This document shows positions 10,812-19,458 of a DNA stretch of 64,000 nt, piece by piece. Below the pieces are notes generated by a model. That model ran no database searches. It saw only the letters and a list, made by a program, of their open reading frames with translations, and was not told where the DNA came from. This DNA comes from Acidimicrobiales bacterium mtb01 (GTDB taxonomy: Bacteria > Actinomycetota > Acidimicrobiia > Acidimicrobiales > Ilumatobacteraceae). Each line of letters begins with the position of its first letter. Positions within the stretch are counted from its first letter, which is position 1. The DNA lies in NCBI GenBank assembly GCA_004379135.1, contig NBNI01000007.1, positions 297,501-361,500 of the forward strand, in the 5' to 3' direction. The position numbers and the translations under genes are program-made.

Positions 10812-11615
10812 TTACGGACGAGCATAACCCAGACGTGCCGACAGCCCGGTCGTCGCCTCCAACAATCGACGGGAGAAGTCGTTGGTGAGCGGGGCGAAAC
10901 GTTCGAGCGGGCCGCAGATCGAAATGACTCCCACCGGGCCGTCGTCGCTGAACACTGGTGCGGCGACCGAGGCGGCGCCGGCCTGGCGTTCGCCGAACGA
11001 CACCGCGTAACCGAGGCGGCGAATGGATTCGAGCTCACCGCGCAGCGCGTCGCGATCGACGATGGTCTGCGGTGTGAGGGCGTCGATCGCGCCGGTCGAG
11101 AGATACGCGTCGATTTCGTCGCTCGGCAGGAACGCGAGCAGAGCCTTGGAGGATGCGCCGGCGTGGAGCGGGAACATCCGGCCGAGCGACACGGTCATCG
11201 TGACCTCGCGATCCGGCGTGACCTGGTCGACGTAGGTGCGCGACCAGCCGTGGCGCAACGAGAGCGTGGCCGTCTCGTCGGTCGTGCGCGACAGTTGAAC
11301 GAGGGTCTGGCGGGCGAGGGTGCGCAGATCGAGCCGACTGCGATAGGCGGATGCGAGTTGGAGCACGCCGGGGCCGAGCGAGTAGCGGCGACTCTCGGGG
11401 TCGGCGATCACCACGTCGCGATCGCACAGCGAGGTCAGGATGCGGTGGACGACGGCTTTGGAGATGTCGAGCTCGGTGGCGATCTCGGTGATTCCGAGCG
11501 TGGCCCCTTGGCTGGTGGTGAAGAGCATCAGGACGTCGATGGCCCGTTCGACACTGGTGGTGCTGCCCCGGGACTTCGCGTGAGCCGGCTCACGGGTCGA
11601 GCGTCTGGTGCTCAT
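10812..11615 (-). CDS. IclR-family transcriptional regulator
   Basis: A 267-residue regulator. Residues about 20-80 form the winged helix-turn-helix (SVERAIDVLMLF ... LDISKAVVHRILTSL), and residues about 95-260 the IclR effector domain with the GASSKALLAFLP and GYAVSFGERQAGAASVAAPVF blocks. The conserved family residues are present and nothing looks broken. ATG at 11615 has an AAAGGGGG ribosome-binding site. The gene is divergent from the CaiB operon and runs in the same direction as the bicupin operon. Copies of one palindrome flank it on both sides and recur further along, which makes this protein the obvious regulator of the island and probably of itself. The effector is unknown; IclR proteins usually bind small acids or aromatic compounds. 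Confidence 0.92.
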   Translation of the reverse strand: MSTRRSTREPAHAKSRGSTTSVERAIDVLMLFTTSQGATLGITEIATELDISKAVVHRILTSLCDRDVVIADPESRRYSLGPGVLQLASAYRSRLDLRTLARQTLVQLSRTTDETATLSLRHGWSRTYVDQVTPDREVTMTVSLGRMFPLHAGASSKALLAFLPSDEIDAYLSTGAIDALTPQTIVDRDALRGELESIRRLGYAVSFGERQAGAASVAAPVFSDDGPVGVISICGPLERFAPLTNDFSRRLLEATTGLSARLGYARP

Positions 11616-11647
11616 TCCGCCCCCTTTCTGATAGAACGGACCCTATC

Positions 11648-11674
11648 GGAATCCTGTTCCCCCTAGCGGAACAG
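11648..11674 (+). promoter_or_regulatory. IclR-type operator B, between iclR and the CaiB operon
   Basis: Core GGAAT-CCT-GTTCC at 11648-11660, overlapping a second inverted repeat CTGTTCC-N7-GGAACAG (11654-11674). It lies 33 bp from the iclR start and, from its core, 31 bp before the CaiB start, so it could control both directions. Confidence 0.7.
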
Positions 11675-11690
11675 ATCGGATGGAGGGGAC

Positions 11691-12890
11691 ATGACGGGCA
11701 AGGGGCCGTTGTCGGGCGTGCGCGTGGTCGACGCCAGCACCGTCCTGGCCGGACCCCTGACCGCGCAGATCCTCGGCGACTTCGGGGCCGATGTCGTCAA
11801 GATCGAGCATCCGAAGGCCGGTGACTCGTTCCGACATCACGGCGCCGTGATCGACGGCCACGGGGTCTGGTGGAAGACCGTCGGTCGCAACAAGCGCACG
11901 GTCGGCCTGTATCTCGGAGATGCCGAGGGCGCCGAGATCTTCAAACGCATCGTGCGCGAGATCGATGTGCTGGTGGAGAACTTCCGGCCCGGCACACTCG
12001 AGAAGTGGGGTCTTGGTCCCGATGTGCTCCACGAGATCAACCCGCGTCTCGTGATCGCGCGGATCACCGGATTCGGACAGAGCGGTCCGTACGCGTCGCG
12101 CGCCGGATTCGGAACCCTGGCCGAAGCGATGTCGGGGTTCGCGGCCGTGACGGGGGAGCCCGATGGTCCGCCCACGTTGCCGCCCATGGGTTTGGCCGAC
12201 ACGCTCACCGGTTATGCGGCCGTGTCGGCCGTGATGATGGCGCTGTACCACCGCGACACCGTGAGCGGCCGCGGTCAAGTGATCGACCTGTCGCTGCTCG
12301 AACCCATGATGACGGCGGTCGGACCCGGCCCGTCGGTGTTCGCTCTCACCGGCCGCATCCCGCCGCGGGTGGGCAACCGTTCGGTGGCCAATGCCCCGCG
12401 CAACACGTATCGCACCGCCGATGGCCGATGGGTCGCCATCTCCACCTCGGCCACTCCCATCGCCGAGCGCGTGATGCGTCTCGTCGGCCGGGGGGACGTG
12501 GTGTCCGAACCCTGGTTCGCATCGGCCGCCGGCCGGGTGGCGCACGTCGACGTGCTCGACGGTGCCGTGGCCGACTGGATCGCGGCTCGTTCGTTCGACG
12601 ACGTGGTGGCGGCGTTCGAGCAGGCCGAGGCGGCCGTCGCTCCCATCTACACGGCGGCCGATCTCTGCCACGATCCGCACGTGCGTTCGACCGACATGCT
12701 CGTCGAAGTGGCCGACGAGCACTTCGGATCGATGCTGATGGGCAACGTTCTGTTCCGCATGTCCGAGACACCCGGTTCGATTCGCTTCACCGGGCGGCCA
12801 TTGGGCGCCGACACCGATGACGTCCTGGGTGAAGTCGGCGTGGATGCGACAACCATCGCGAAACTGCGAGGGCAAGGAGTTCTGGCGTGA
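11691..12890 (+). CDS. CaiB/BaiF family III CoA-transferase
   Basis: A 399-residue family III CoA-transferase, which moves CoA between carboxylic acids. The diagnostic opening is present (VRVVDASTVLAGPLTAQILGD, residues about 8-28), then GADVVKIEHP, and the ENFRPGTLEKWGLG segment near 97-110. The catalytic aspartate expected near residue 170 falls in the GLADTLTGYAAV block. ATG at 11691 has a GGAGGGG ribosome-binding site. It is the first gene of a seven-gene operon in which nearly all junctions are 4-bp overlaps. In this setting it probably activates an organic acid from the pathway. A second, different CaiB protein starts the operon at 32205. Confidence 0.92.
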   Translation: MTGKGPLSGVRVVDASTVLAGPLTAQILGDFGADVVKIEHPKAGDSFRHHGAVIDGHGVWWKTVGRNKRTVGLYLGDAEGAEIFKRIVREIDVLVENFRPGTLEKWGLGPDVLHEINPRLVIARITGFGQSGPYASRAGFGTLAEAMSGFAAVTGEPDGPPTLPPMGLADTLTGYAAVSAVMMALYHRDTVSGRGQVIDLSLLEPMMTAVGPGPSVFALTGRIPPRVGNRSVANAPRNTYRTADGRWVAISTSATPIAERVMRLVGRGDVVSEPWFASAAGRVAHVDVLDGAVADWIAARSFDDVVAAFEQAEAAVAPIYTAADLCHDPHVRSTDMLVEVADEHFGSMLMGNVLFRMSETPGSIRFTGRPLGADTDDVLGEVGVDATTIAKLRGQGVLA

Positions 12891-13708
12891 TGCAGGACGC
12901 GCAGCCGCTGCTCGACGCCGTGAGTCGCGGTGTCGCGATCATCGATCTGGCCCGGCCGATGGTGGTGGGCATGCCCCAGTCGCCGAACCATCCTGAGTTC
13001 CGTCTCAGCATGCCGCGCCGTCATGGCGACATGGTGCGCGACGATGGCGGCTCGGCCGCGAACGATCTGCTCGTGACCGGCACGCACGTCGGCACTCATA
13101 TCGACGCGCTCGGCCACGTGTCGCATTGCGGCGAGCTCTACGGGGGAGTGAAAGCCGACGACGCCCAGCGCGGCGGTCGTCTGTCGACGCACGGCGTCGA
13201 TCGCATCGAACCGATCGTCACTCGCGGCGTCCTCATCGACGTCCCGGCCTCGCAGGACCGAGCATCGCTCGACGGCGGCGAGGAGATCACCCCGCGTCAT
13301 CTCGACGATGCGATCGCGTGGAGTGGCATCGAACCGCGAGCCGGCGACGTCGTGCTCGTCCGCTCCGGGTGGGGATCGAAGTGGAGCGACGGTCCGGCCT
13401 TCGTGGGCAAGGACACCGGTGTGCCCGGAGTCGGCGAGGCTGGCGCGGCCTGGTTGGCCGATCGCTCGCCTCGTGCGGTGGGGGCCGACACCATCGCGTT
13501 CGAATGCCTGGCCCCGGGTCGCGGGCACGCGCTCCTGCCGGCCCACCGGCTGCTGCTCGTCGAGCGCGGCATCAACATCATCGAGACACTCGATCTCGAG
13601 GTTCTCTCCGAACGTCGCGTGCACGAGTTCGTCTTCGTCCTGGCTCCTCTGTCCCTCGTCGGTGCCACCGGCTCGCCGGTCCGTCCCCTCGCGCTGGTGA
13701 ATCCATGA
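12887..13708 (+). CDS. Cyclase family protein (kynurenine formamidase-like)
   Basis: A 273-residue metal-dependent hydrolase of the cyclase family, which includes kynurenine formamidase, isatin hydrolase and similar amide or imide hydrolases. It contains the signature TGTHVGTHIDALGHV (residues about 65-79), with the HxGTHxDxxxH metal ligands, and the DVVLVRSGWGSKW segment near 156. The start is GTG at 12887 (GTGA overlap) or ATG at 12890. Its family opens lactam-like and formamide bonds, which suits a pathway making cyclic amides. The exact substrate cannot be read. Confidence 0.88.
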   Translation: MMQDAQPLLDAVSRGVAIIDLARPMVVGMPQSPNHPEFRLSMPRRHGDMVRDDGGSAANDLLVTGTHVGTHIDALGHVSHCGELYGGVKADDAQRGGRLSTHGVDRIEPIVTRGVLIDVPASQDRASLDGGEEITPRHLDDAIAWSGIEPRAGDVVLVRSGWGSKWSDGPAFVGKDTGVPGVGEAGAAWLADRSPRAVGADTIAFECLAPGRGHALLPAHRLLLVERGINIIETLDLEVLSERRVHEFVFVLAPLSLVGATGSPVRPLALVNP

Positions 13709-15117
13709 CCACACTCCTCGAACGACTCGGACGTTTCGCCGCCGATTCGATGCATCGTCCGATGCCCGCCGATGTGGCGGCGTCGGTGCCCGGCCGTGTC
13801 CTCGACATCCTCGGCATCTGCGTCCGCGCGACCGAAGTCGACTCGACCGATTCGATTCGCACGTTCGTGCAGCGGCAGGGCGGCATCGGCCGATGCACCG
13901 CGGTCGGATTCGCGTCGGGAATGCCGGTCACCACGGCCGCGTTCGTGAACGGAGTGCTGGCCCACTCGCTCGACTACGACGACACGCACCTGCCGTCGAT
14001 CCTGCATCCGTCGGCCAGCGTCGTCCCGGCGGTGCTGGCCGCATCCGAGGAGTACGGCAGCGCTCCGCACGACACCATGAACGCCGTGGCGATCGGCCTC
14101 GAACTGGTGGTTCGACTCGGAATGGCCGGCTACGACCAGGCCTCGCACCAGTCGGAGTTCTTCGAGCACGGCTGGCACGCCACGTCGATGTGCGGAGCGA
14201 TCGGGGCCGCCGGCGCCGTGGCCGCGCTCGCCCAAGGCACCGCCGAAGAATGCGCGCACGCGATGGCCATCGCCTGTTCGATGGCATCGGGAATCATCGA
14301 GGCCAATCGCACCGGCGGCACCGTGAAGCGCATCCACTGCGGTTGGGCCGCGCAGGCCGCCGTCACCGCCGCACAACTGGCCTTGGCCGGACTCACCGGC
14401 GCACCCACCGCGCTCGAAGGTCGCTTCGGTTTCTACGGCGCGACGCTTCGAGACAAATGGTCGCCCGATCCGCTGCTCGATGGACTCGGTACCGAGTGGA
14501 ACGTGGCCGACATCTTCTACAAGCCGTATCCGGCCAACCACTTCACCCATGCGGGCATCGACGCCGCGATCGCTTTGCGCAGCCAGGGTCTGCGACCCGA
14601 GCACGTGGCGTCGGCGACTCTCGGCGTGGCCACGGCCACCGTGCGCACGATCGGCGATCCGATCGACGTGAAGCGCACACCGCCCACGGGCTACGCCGCG
14701 CAATTCTCCGGTCCGTACACCGTGGCGGCCGCTCTGTTCGGAGGCGGTGGACTCGGACTCGGTCTCGACGACTTCACCGACTCGTTGGCCAACGATCCGC
14801 GTCGTCGCGAACTCATGAAGAAGATCACCGTGGTGGGAGATCCGGCCTGCGACGCGGTGTATCCGTATGAGTTCCCGTCCGTTCTCACGGTCGACACGAT
14901 CGACGGCCGCGAGCTGCACTGCGCGGTCATGGAGAATCGCGGCGGTCCCCGTCGCCCGCTCTCCAACGCCGAGTTGCGCGGCAAGTTCGAACAGAACGTC
15001 GACGGACTGCTGAAGCCCGACGCGGCGGCGTTCGTGGCCGACGCGCTGACCAGCACGGCCCCCGACGTTCGTGTGGTGATGACGCACTTGGCCTCGATCG
15101 AGAGTTCGGAGTCGTGA
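13705..15117 (+). CDS. MmgE/PrpD family protein
   Basis: A 470-residue protein of the MmgE/PrpD family (2-methylcitrate dehydratase, cis-aconitate decarboxylase and relatives). Typical blocks are HSLDYDDTHLPSILHPSASVVPA (residues about 89-111), the long helical domain around GHATSMCG-like HGWHATSMCGAIGAAGA, and KPYPANHFTHAGIDAA near 275. Length is normal for the family. ATG at 13705 overlaps the cyclase stop as ATGA. Members hydrate, dehydrate or decarboxylate branched tricarboxylic or dicarboxylic acids, so a role on a methyl- or alkyl-substituted diacid is plausible here. Confidence 0.9.
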   Translation: MTTLLERLGRFAADSMHRPMPADVAASVPGRVLDILGICVRATEVDSTDSIRTFVQRQGGIGRCTAVGFASGMPVTTAAFVNGVLAHSLDYDDTHLPSILHPSASVVPAVLAASEEYGSAPHDTMNAVAIGLELVVRLGMAGYDQASHQSEFFEHGWHATSMCGAIGAAGAVAALAQGTAEECAHAMAIACSMASGIIEANRTGGTVKRIHCGWAAQAAVTAAQLALAGLTGAPTALEGRFGFYGATLRDKWSPDPLLDGLGTEWNVADIFYKPYPANHFTHAGIDAAIALRSQGLRPEHVASATLGVATATVRTIGDPIDVKRTPPTGYAAQFSGPYTVAAALFGGGGLGLGLDDFTDSLANDPRRRELMKKITVVGDPACDAVYPYEFPSVLTVDTIDGRELHCAVMENRGGPRRPLSNAELRGKFEQNVDGLLKPDAAAFVADALTSTAPDVRVVMTHLASIESSES

Positions 15118-16811
15118 GCCTCGACCCCGTCCGGTTGGCGGTGATCAACGGCCGCCTCGAGCAGATCGCCGACGAGATGGACGCGACGTTGTTCCGATCG
15201 GCGTTCAATCCGATCATCGCCGAGGCGCACGACGCGTCCCACGGCATCTACCACGCGCACACGGGCGCAACCCTCGTACAGGGCTCCAACGGTCTGCCGG
15301 TGTTCGTGGGTTCGATGGCGGGTGCGGTGCGTCTGGCCATCGCCACGATGTCGAGCGACAGCGAGCGACGCGGAGGACGAGCCGACGTCGACGGTGCGGT
15401 CGACTCGGGAGCCGTCCGCGACGGCGACGTGTACTGCTTCAACGATCCGTACGAAGGCGGCACGCACCTCAACGATCTGAAGATGGTCCGCCCGTTCTTC
15501 CGCGACGGTCGGATCTGGTGCCACCTCGCGTCGGTCGGGCACTTCACCGACGTGGGAGGCAACGTTCCGGGCAACTACAACCCGGCCGCGCGCGACATCC
15601 AGCAGGAGGGGACGCTCATTCCGCCGATGCTCATACGCCGAGCCGGCGAGACCGACGAGCGGGTGGTCGATCTCGTCTGCTCGATCTCGCGCCAACCGGT
15701 GAACGCCTACGGCGACATGCAGGCGCAACTGAACGCGCTCGATCTCGGTGCGCGTCGACTCGGCGAACTCCTCGACGAGTACGGCGACGAGGTGGTGCGG
15801 GACGCGCTCGACGAGCTCACTCGTCGCGCCGCCACTCTCATGCGGTCGAGCATCGCCAAATTGCCCGACGGCGTCTATCGCGCCGTCGACTACCTCGACA
15901 ACGACGGGTCGTCGCCCGACTTGGTGGAGGTGGTGCTCACCATGACGGTCGCGGGCGATCGCCTGCATCTCGACTTCACCGGAACCTCCGGTGCCGTCAC
16001 CGGGCCGATCAACATCTCGCACTCCACAGCCGTCGCCGCGTGCTACGTCGGACTCAAGCACGTGTTCCGCGACGTACCGGCGAACTTCGGATGCCTCGAG
16101 CCGGTTGACATCGTCATTCCGACCGGCAGTCTGCTCGCGGCCACTCGCCCTCGACCCGTCGGTGGTTACACCGAGACGATCCTGCGCGTGATGGACCTGA
16201 TCTTCCGGTGCGTGGCCGAGGCCGATCCGAGCGCGTCCAACGGCTGCAGTTACGGAACCATCAACGCGTTGTCCCTCGCCGGTCAGCGTGCCGACGGGTC
16301 GCCGTGGGTCATGTTCACGTTCTACGGCGGCGGCCTCGGCGGTTCGCCGATCGCCGACGGGCTCAATCACGGCAACGCACCGCTGTCGACGGCCACCATT
16401 CCACCGGTCGAGATCCTCGAGTCGCAGTATCCGGTTCGCTTCCGCCGCTGGGCGTTGCGTCCCGATTCCGGGGGAGAGGGCAAATTCCGCGGTGGACTCG
16501 GTGCGTCGTACGACATCGAGTTGCTTGCCGATGCGGCCGAGGCGTTCACCTTCGGCGATCGGGCCTGGCGGCCGCCGCTCGGAGTCGCCGGGGGTGGGGC
16601 GGCCGCGACCAACGAGGTGAGTTTCGTGGTGGCCGACGACGTGATCGAGCCCGAACTGGGCGCCAAGGTGCTCGGCGTCAGGATGACCAAGGGTGATCGC
16701 GTGCGCATCGAATCGCCCGGAGGTGGCGGATACGGCTCGTCGAGCGAGCGCGATCCCGCCGCGGTCGAACGCGATCGCCGACTCGGTTACGTCACGCGGG
16801 GCGATTCGTGA
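15114..16811 (+). CDS. hyuB: Hydantoinase B/oxoprolinase subunit (HyuB)
   Basis: A 565-residue HyuB subunit. It has the family start (VRLAVINGRLEQIADEMDATL) and the conserved block GGTHLNDLKMVRPFF near 120-134, then SVGHFTDVGGNVPG near 141-154. GTG at 15114 overlaps the previous stop. With HyuA from the next gene it forms an ATP-dependent enzyme that opens five-membered or larger cyclic amides: N-methylhydantoin, 5-oxoproline and caprolactam in characterised members. The related acetone/acetophenone carboxylases use the same fold, so carboxylation is the alternative. No small third subunit is nearby, which favours the lactamase reading. Confidence 0.93.
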   Translation: MSLDPVRLAVINGRLEQIADEMDATLFRSAFNPIIAEAHDASHGIYHAHTGATLVQGSNGLPVFVGSMAGAVRLAIATMSSDSERRGGRADVDGAVDSGAVRDGDVYCFNDPYEGGTHLNDLKMVRPFFRDGRIWCHLASVGHFTDVGGNVPGNYNPAARDIQQEGTLIPPMLIRRAGETDERVVDLVCSISRQPVNAYGDMQAQLNALDLGARRLGELLDEYGDEVVRDALDELTRRAATLMRSSIAKLPDGVYRAVDYLDNDGSSPDLVEVVLTMTVAGDRLHLDFTGTSGAVTGPINISHSTAVAACYVGLKHVFRDVPANFGCLEPVDIVIPTGSLLAATRPRPVGGYTETILRVMDLIFRCVAEADPSASNGCSYGTINALSLAGQRADGSPWVMFTFYGGGLGGSPIADGLNHGNAPLSTATIPPVEILESQYPVRFRRWALRPDSGGEGKFRGGLGASYDIELLADAAEAFTFGDRAWRPPLGVAGGGAAATNEVSFVVADDVIEPELGAKVLGVRMTKGDRVRIESPGGGGYGSSSERDPAAVERDRRLGYVTRGDS

Positions 16812-18847
16812 TCATCGGCATCGACGTCGGTGGAACGTTCACGGACGTCTTCGCTCTCGACGAGACGTCGGGTGCGGTGACCGTGGGCAAGGTCACGTCC
16901 ACGCGCACCAACGAATCGGAGGGTTTCCTGCACGGGGTTCGGAGCGTGACGGGCGAGCGACCCCTCGGCGACGTGAACGCGATCATCCACGGAACGACCG
17001 TGGGCACGAACGCGCTCCTCGAACGCAAGGGTGCGCGCACGGCCGTGCTCACCACCGCCGGCTTCGCCGACGTCCTCGAAATGCGCCGTCGCGATCGCCC
17101 GAGGACCTGGGGGTTGTGGGGAGATTTCCGCCCCGTGGTCGAACGCGACATGCGGGCCGAAGTGGCCGAGCGGACGCTCGCCGATGGCTCGCTCGTCGAA
17201 CCGATCGACCCCGACGACGTGCGCCGCGTCGCGCGCGATCTGCTCGATCGCGGGGCACGATCGATCGCCATCTGCTTCCTGCATTCCTACGCCGATCCGA
17301 GCAACGAGCAGGAGGCGGCGCGCGTGGTGCGGGAGATGTGGCCCAACGCGCACGTCTCGGTGAGCAGCGAGATCCTGCCCGAGATCCGCGAGTTCGAGCG
17401 CACGTCCACCACCACCTTGAACGCGTATCTGCAACCAGTTGTTGGCGACTATCTCGAACGACTCGAGAAGGGCCTGGCCGAGAACGGCTTCTCGGGGCGC
17501 TTCCTCGTGGTCCAGTCGAACGGCGGAGTGATGACGGTCGAACGCGCACGTGCGGTGCCCGTGCGCACCGCGTTGTCGGGGCCGGCGGCCGGAGTCATCG
17601 CGGCCAGCCGGATCGCGGTGGCAGCCGGCCATCCCAACGTCCTGACCGGCGACATGGGCGGCACGAGTTTCGACGTCGCCGTCGTCGTCGATGGGCGCTC
17701 GGTGCAAGCCGCGCAGACGACCATCGACTTCGGTCTCGTCGTGCGCACGCCGATGATCGAGATGAGCACCATCGGAGCCGGTGGAGGATCGATCGCGTGG
17801 GTCGATCGCGGTGGACTGCTGCAGATCGGCCCCGAATCGGCCGGCGGGGTGCCCGGGCCGGTGTGTTACGGCATGGGGAACGATCGGCCCACGGTCACCG
17901 ATGCCAACGTCGTTCTCGGTCGGATCAACGCCGAACGACCCATTGGCGGCCGAGCGGCACTCGACGTGGAGGCCGCCCGACGAGCGATCGACGAACATGT
18001 GGCCCGACCGTTGGGCTTGACGATCGAGGACGCGGCCGAAGCGATCGTCACGGTCGCCGAGACGCGCATGTCGGGAGCGCTGCGCATCGTGTCGATCGAG
18101 CGCGGCCACGACCCATCGCGGTTCTGGATGGTGCCGTTCGGTGGAGCCGGTGCTCTGCACACTTGCGCGTTCGTGCGCGATCTGGGCCTGGCCGGAGCCC
18201 TGGTGCCGCGGCTACCCGGAGTCATCTCGGCACTCGGATGCGTGCTGGCCGACATGCGCTACGACTCGGTTCGCACGTGGCAGTCGGCCCTCGCGACCCT
18301 CGACGTCGAGGCCGTGCGCGAATCGATGCGCTCGTCGATCGACGACTCGCGTCGGGCGATCGAATCATCGGGTGTGGTGTTCGATGGTGTCGACGTCGAA
18401 ATGGCGCTCGACATGTCGTACGTGGGCCAGACCCACGCGGTCGCGGTGCCGCTTTCCATCGACGATCCGGGTCGACTCGACATGGCCGTGATCGTCGCGG
18501 CCTTCGAGAGTGCCTACCGCGCCCAATTCGGACGACTCCTGAACGGCGTAGCTGTGCGCGTGCTCGGAGTTCGCACGAGCGTGATCGGCCGCCGCCCCGA
18601 ATTCGATCTGGCCCGACTGGTGAGCGGAACCACCACCGTCGACGGCGCTCGTCTCGGGCGTCGTCCGGTGTACGTGGGCGGTCGGTGGCACGAAGCCGAT
18701 GTGTGGAGCCGACTGCAGCTACCGATCGGCGCGACCATGAACGGTCCGTGCATCCTCGAACAGCCGGACGCGACGACGCTCATCGAGCCGGGTTTCCGGG
18801 CCGCGGTCGATCGCTTGGGCAATCTCGAAGTGGAACGCGAGCCATGA
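16808..18847 (+). CDS. hyuA: Hydantoinase A/oxoprolinase subunit (HyuA)
   Basis: A 679-residue HyuA subunit with the sugar kinase/actin-like ATPase layout. Phosphate-1 motif GIDVGGTFTDVFALDE lies at residues 4-19, the IIHGTTVGTNALLERKG block near 58-74, and GDMGGTSFDVAVVVDG near 281-296. It should bind ATP and phosphorylate the amide carbonyl before ring opening with HyuB. GTG at 16808 overlaps hyuB as GTGA. The gene order hyuB-hyuA and the overlap indicate a stoichiometric complex in the cytoplasm. Confidence 0.93.
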   Translation: MIIGIDVGGTFTDVFALDETSGAVTVGKVTSTRTNESEGFLHGVRSVTGERPLGDVNAIIHGTTVGTNALLERKGARTAVLTTAGFADVLEMRRRDRPRTWGLWGDFRPVVERDMRAEVAERTLADGSLVEPIDPDDVRRVARDLLDRGARSIAICFLHSYADPSNEQEAARVVREMWPNAHVSVSSEILPEIREFERTSTTTLNAYLQPVVGDYLERLEKGLAENGFSGRFLVVQSNGGVMTVERARAVPVRTALSGPAAGVIAASRIAVAAGHPNVLTGDMGGTSFDVAVVVDGRSVQAAQTTIDFGLVVRTPMIEMSTIGAGGGSIAWVDRGGLLQIGPESAGGVPGPVCYGMGNDRPTVTDANVVLGRINAERPIGGRAALDVEAARRAIDEHVARPLGLTIEDAAEAIVTVAETRMSGALRIVSIERGHDPSRFWMVPFGGAGALHTCAFVRDLGLAGALVPRLPGVISALGCVLADMRYDSVRTWQSALATLDVEAVRESMRSSIDDSRRAIESSGVVFDGVDVEMALDMSYVGQTHAVAVPLSIDDPGRLDMAVIVAAFESAYRAQFGRLLNGVAVRVLGVRTSVIGRRPEFDLARLVSGTTTVDGARLGRRPVYVGGRWHEADVWSRLQLPIGATMNGPCILEQPDATTLIEPGFRAAVDRLGNLEVEREP

Positions 18848-19458
18848 CGGCGGCCCTGTTGCTCGTCGACTTGCAGAACGACTTCCTGCATCCCGACGGT
18901 GCGTACTCGCGCGGAGGAGCGGTGAGCGACGCGGCCCGCGCCCTCCCGGCCCGCCTGGCCCCGGTGGTGGCAGCCGCGCGTCGACAGGGAGTTGCGGTGA
19001 TCGCCACCTGCTTCACGCTCGTGCCCGACGCGAACGGGGAGCCGATGGTCGCCGAGCATCTCAAGAAGTTGCGCCCCTTCCTTCGGCGGGGAGATTTCGC
19101 GGCTGGATCGTGGGGACATGCCGTCGTCGACGAACTCCAACCGGTCGATGCGGTGGTGGAGAAGGTGGCCTACTCGGCCTTCCTGCACACGCGCCTCGAA
19201 TGGCTGCTGCGCCAGTGGAACGTGCACCACGTCACGGTGGCCGGGATCGTCACCAATGGAGGTGTCGCTTCGACGGTGCGCGATGCGCACGCGCGCGGCT
19301 TCCACGTGCGCGTGCTGTCGGATGGCTGTGCGGCTTTCGACAGCCGGGTCCACGACGCGACCTTGCTGAGCCTGGGCGGTGTGGCCGAGATGAGCACCGT
19401 GGGCGATTATTCGAACGAACTCCTGAAGTCGAACGACCACCTGAAGGGATCGTCATGA
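18844..19458 (+). CDS. Isochorismatase-fold hydrolase lacking the catalytic cysteine
   Basis: A 204-residue isochorismatase-like protein. The acid LLVDLQNDF (Asp9) and Lys107 (VEKVAYSAF) are present. The nucleophile block usually reads like TNVCVEST but here reads TNGGVAST, with Gly140 in place of cysteine. True isochorismatases also carry glycine at this point, whereas amidases of the fold need the cysteine. So this protein is probably not a thiol amidase: it may cleave an ether or vinyl-ether-like bond, or bind without cleaving. ATG at 18844 overlaps hyuA as ATGA. A second family member with the cysteine intact lies at 35426. Confidence 0.85.
   Translation: MTAALLLVDLQNDFLHPDGAYSRGGAVSDAARALPARLAPVVAAARRQGVAVIATCFTLVPDANGEPMVAEHLKKLRPFLRRGDFAAGSWGHAVVDELQPVDAVVEKVAYSAFLHTRLEWLLRQWNVHHVTVAGIVTNGGVASTVRDAHARGFHVRVLSDGCAAFDSRVHDATLLSLGGVAEMSTVGDYSNELLKSNDHLKGSS

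Noticed and set aside
15114-18847. Acetone or acetophenone carboxylase
   Set aside because: HyuA and HyuB homology would allow it, but no small gamma-type subunit or biotin protein is encoded nearby and the operon is rich in amide chemistry. Kept as an alternative only.
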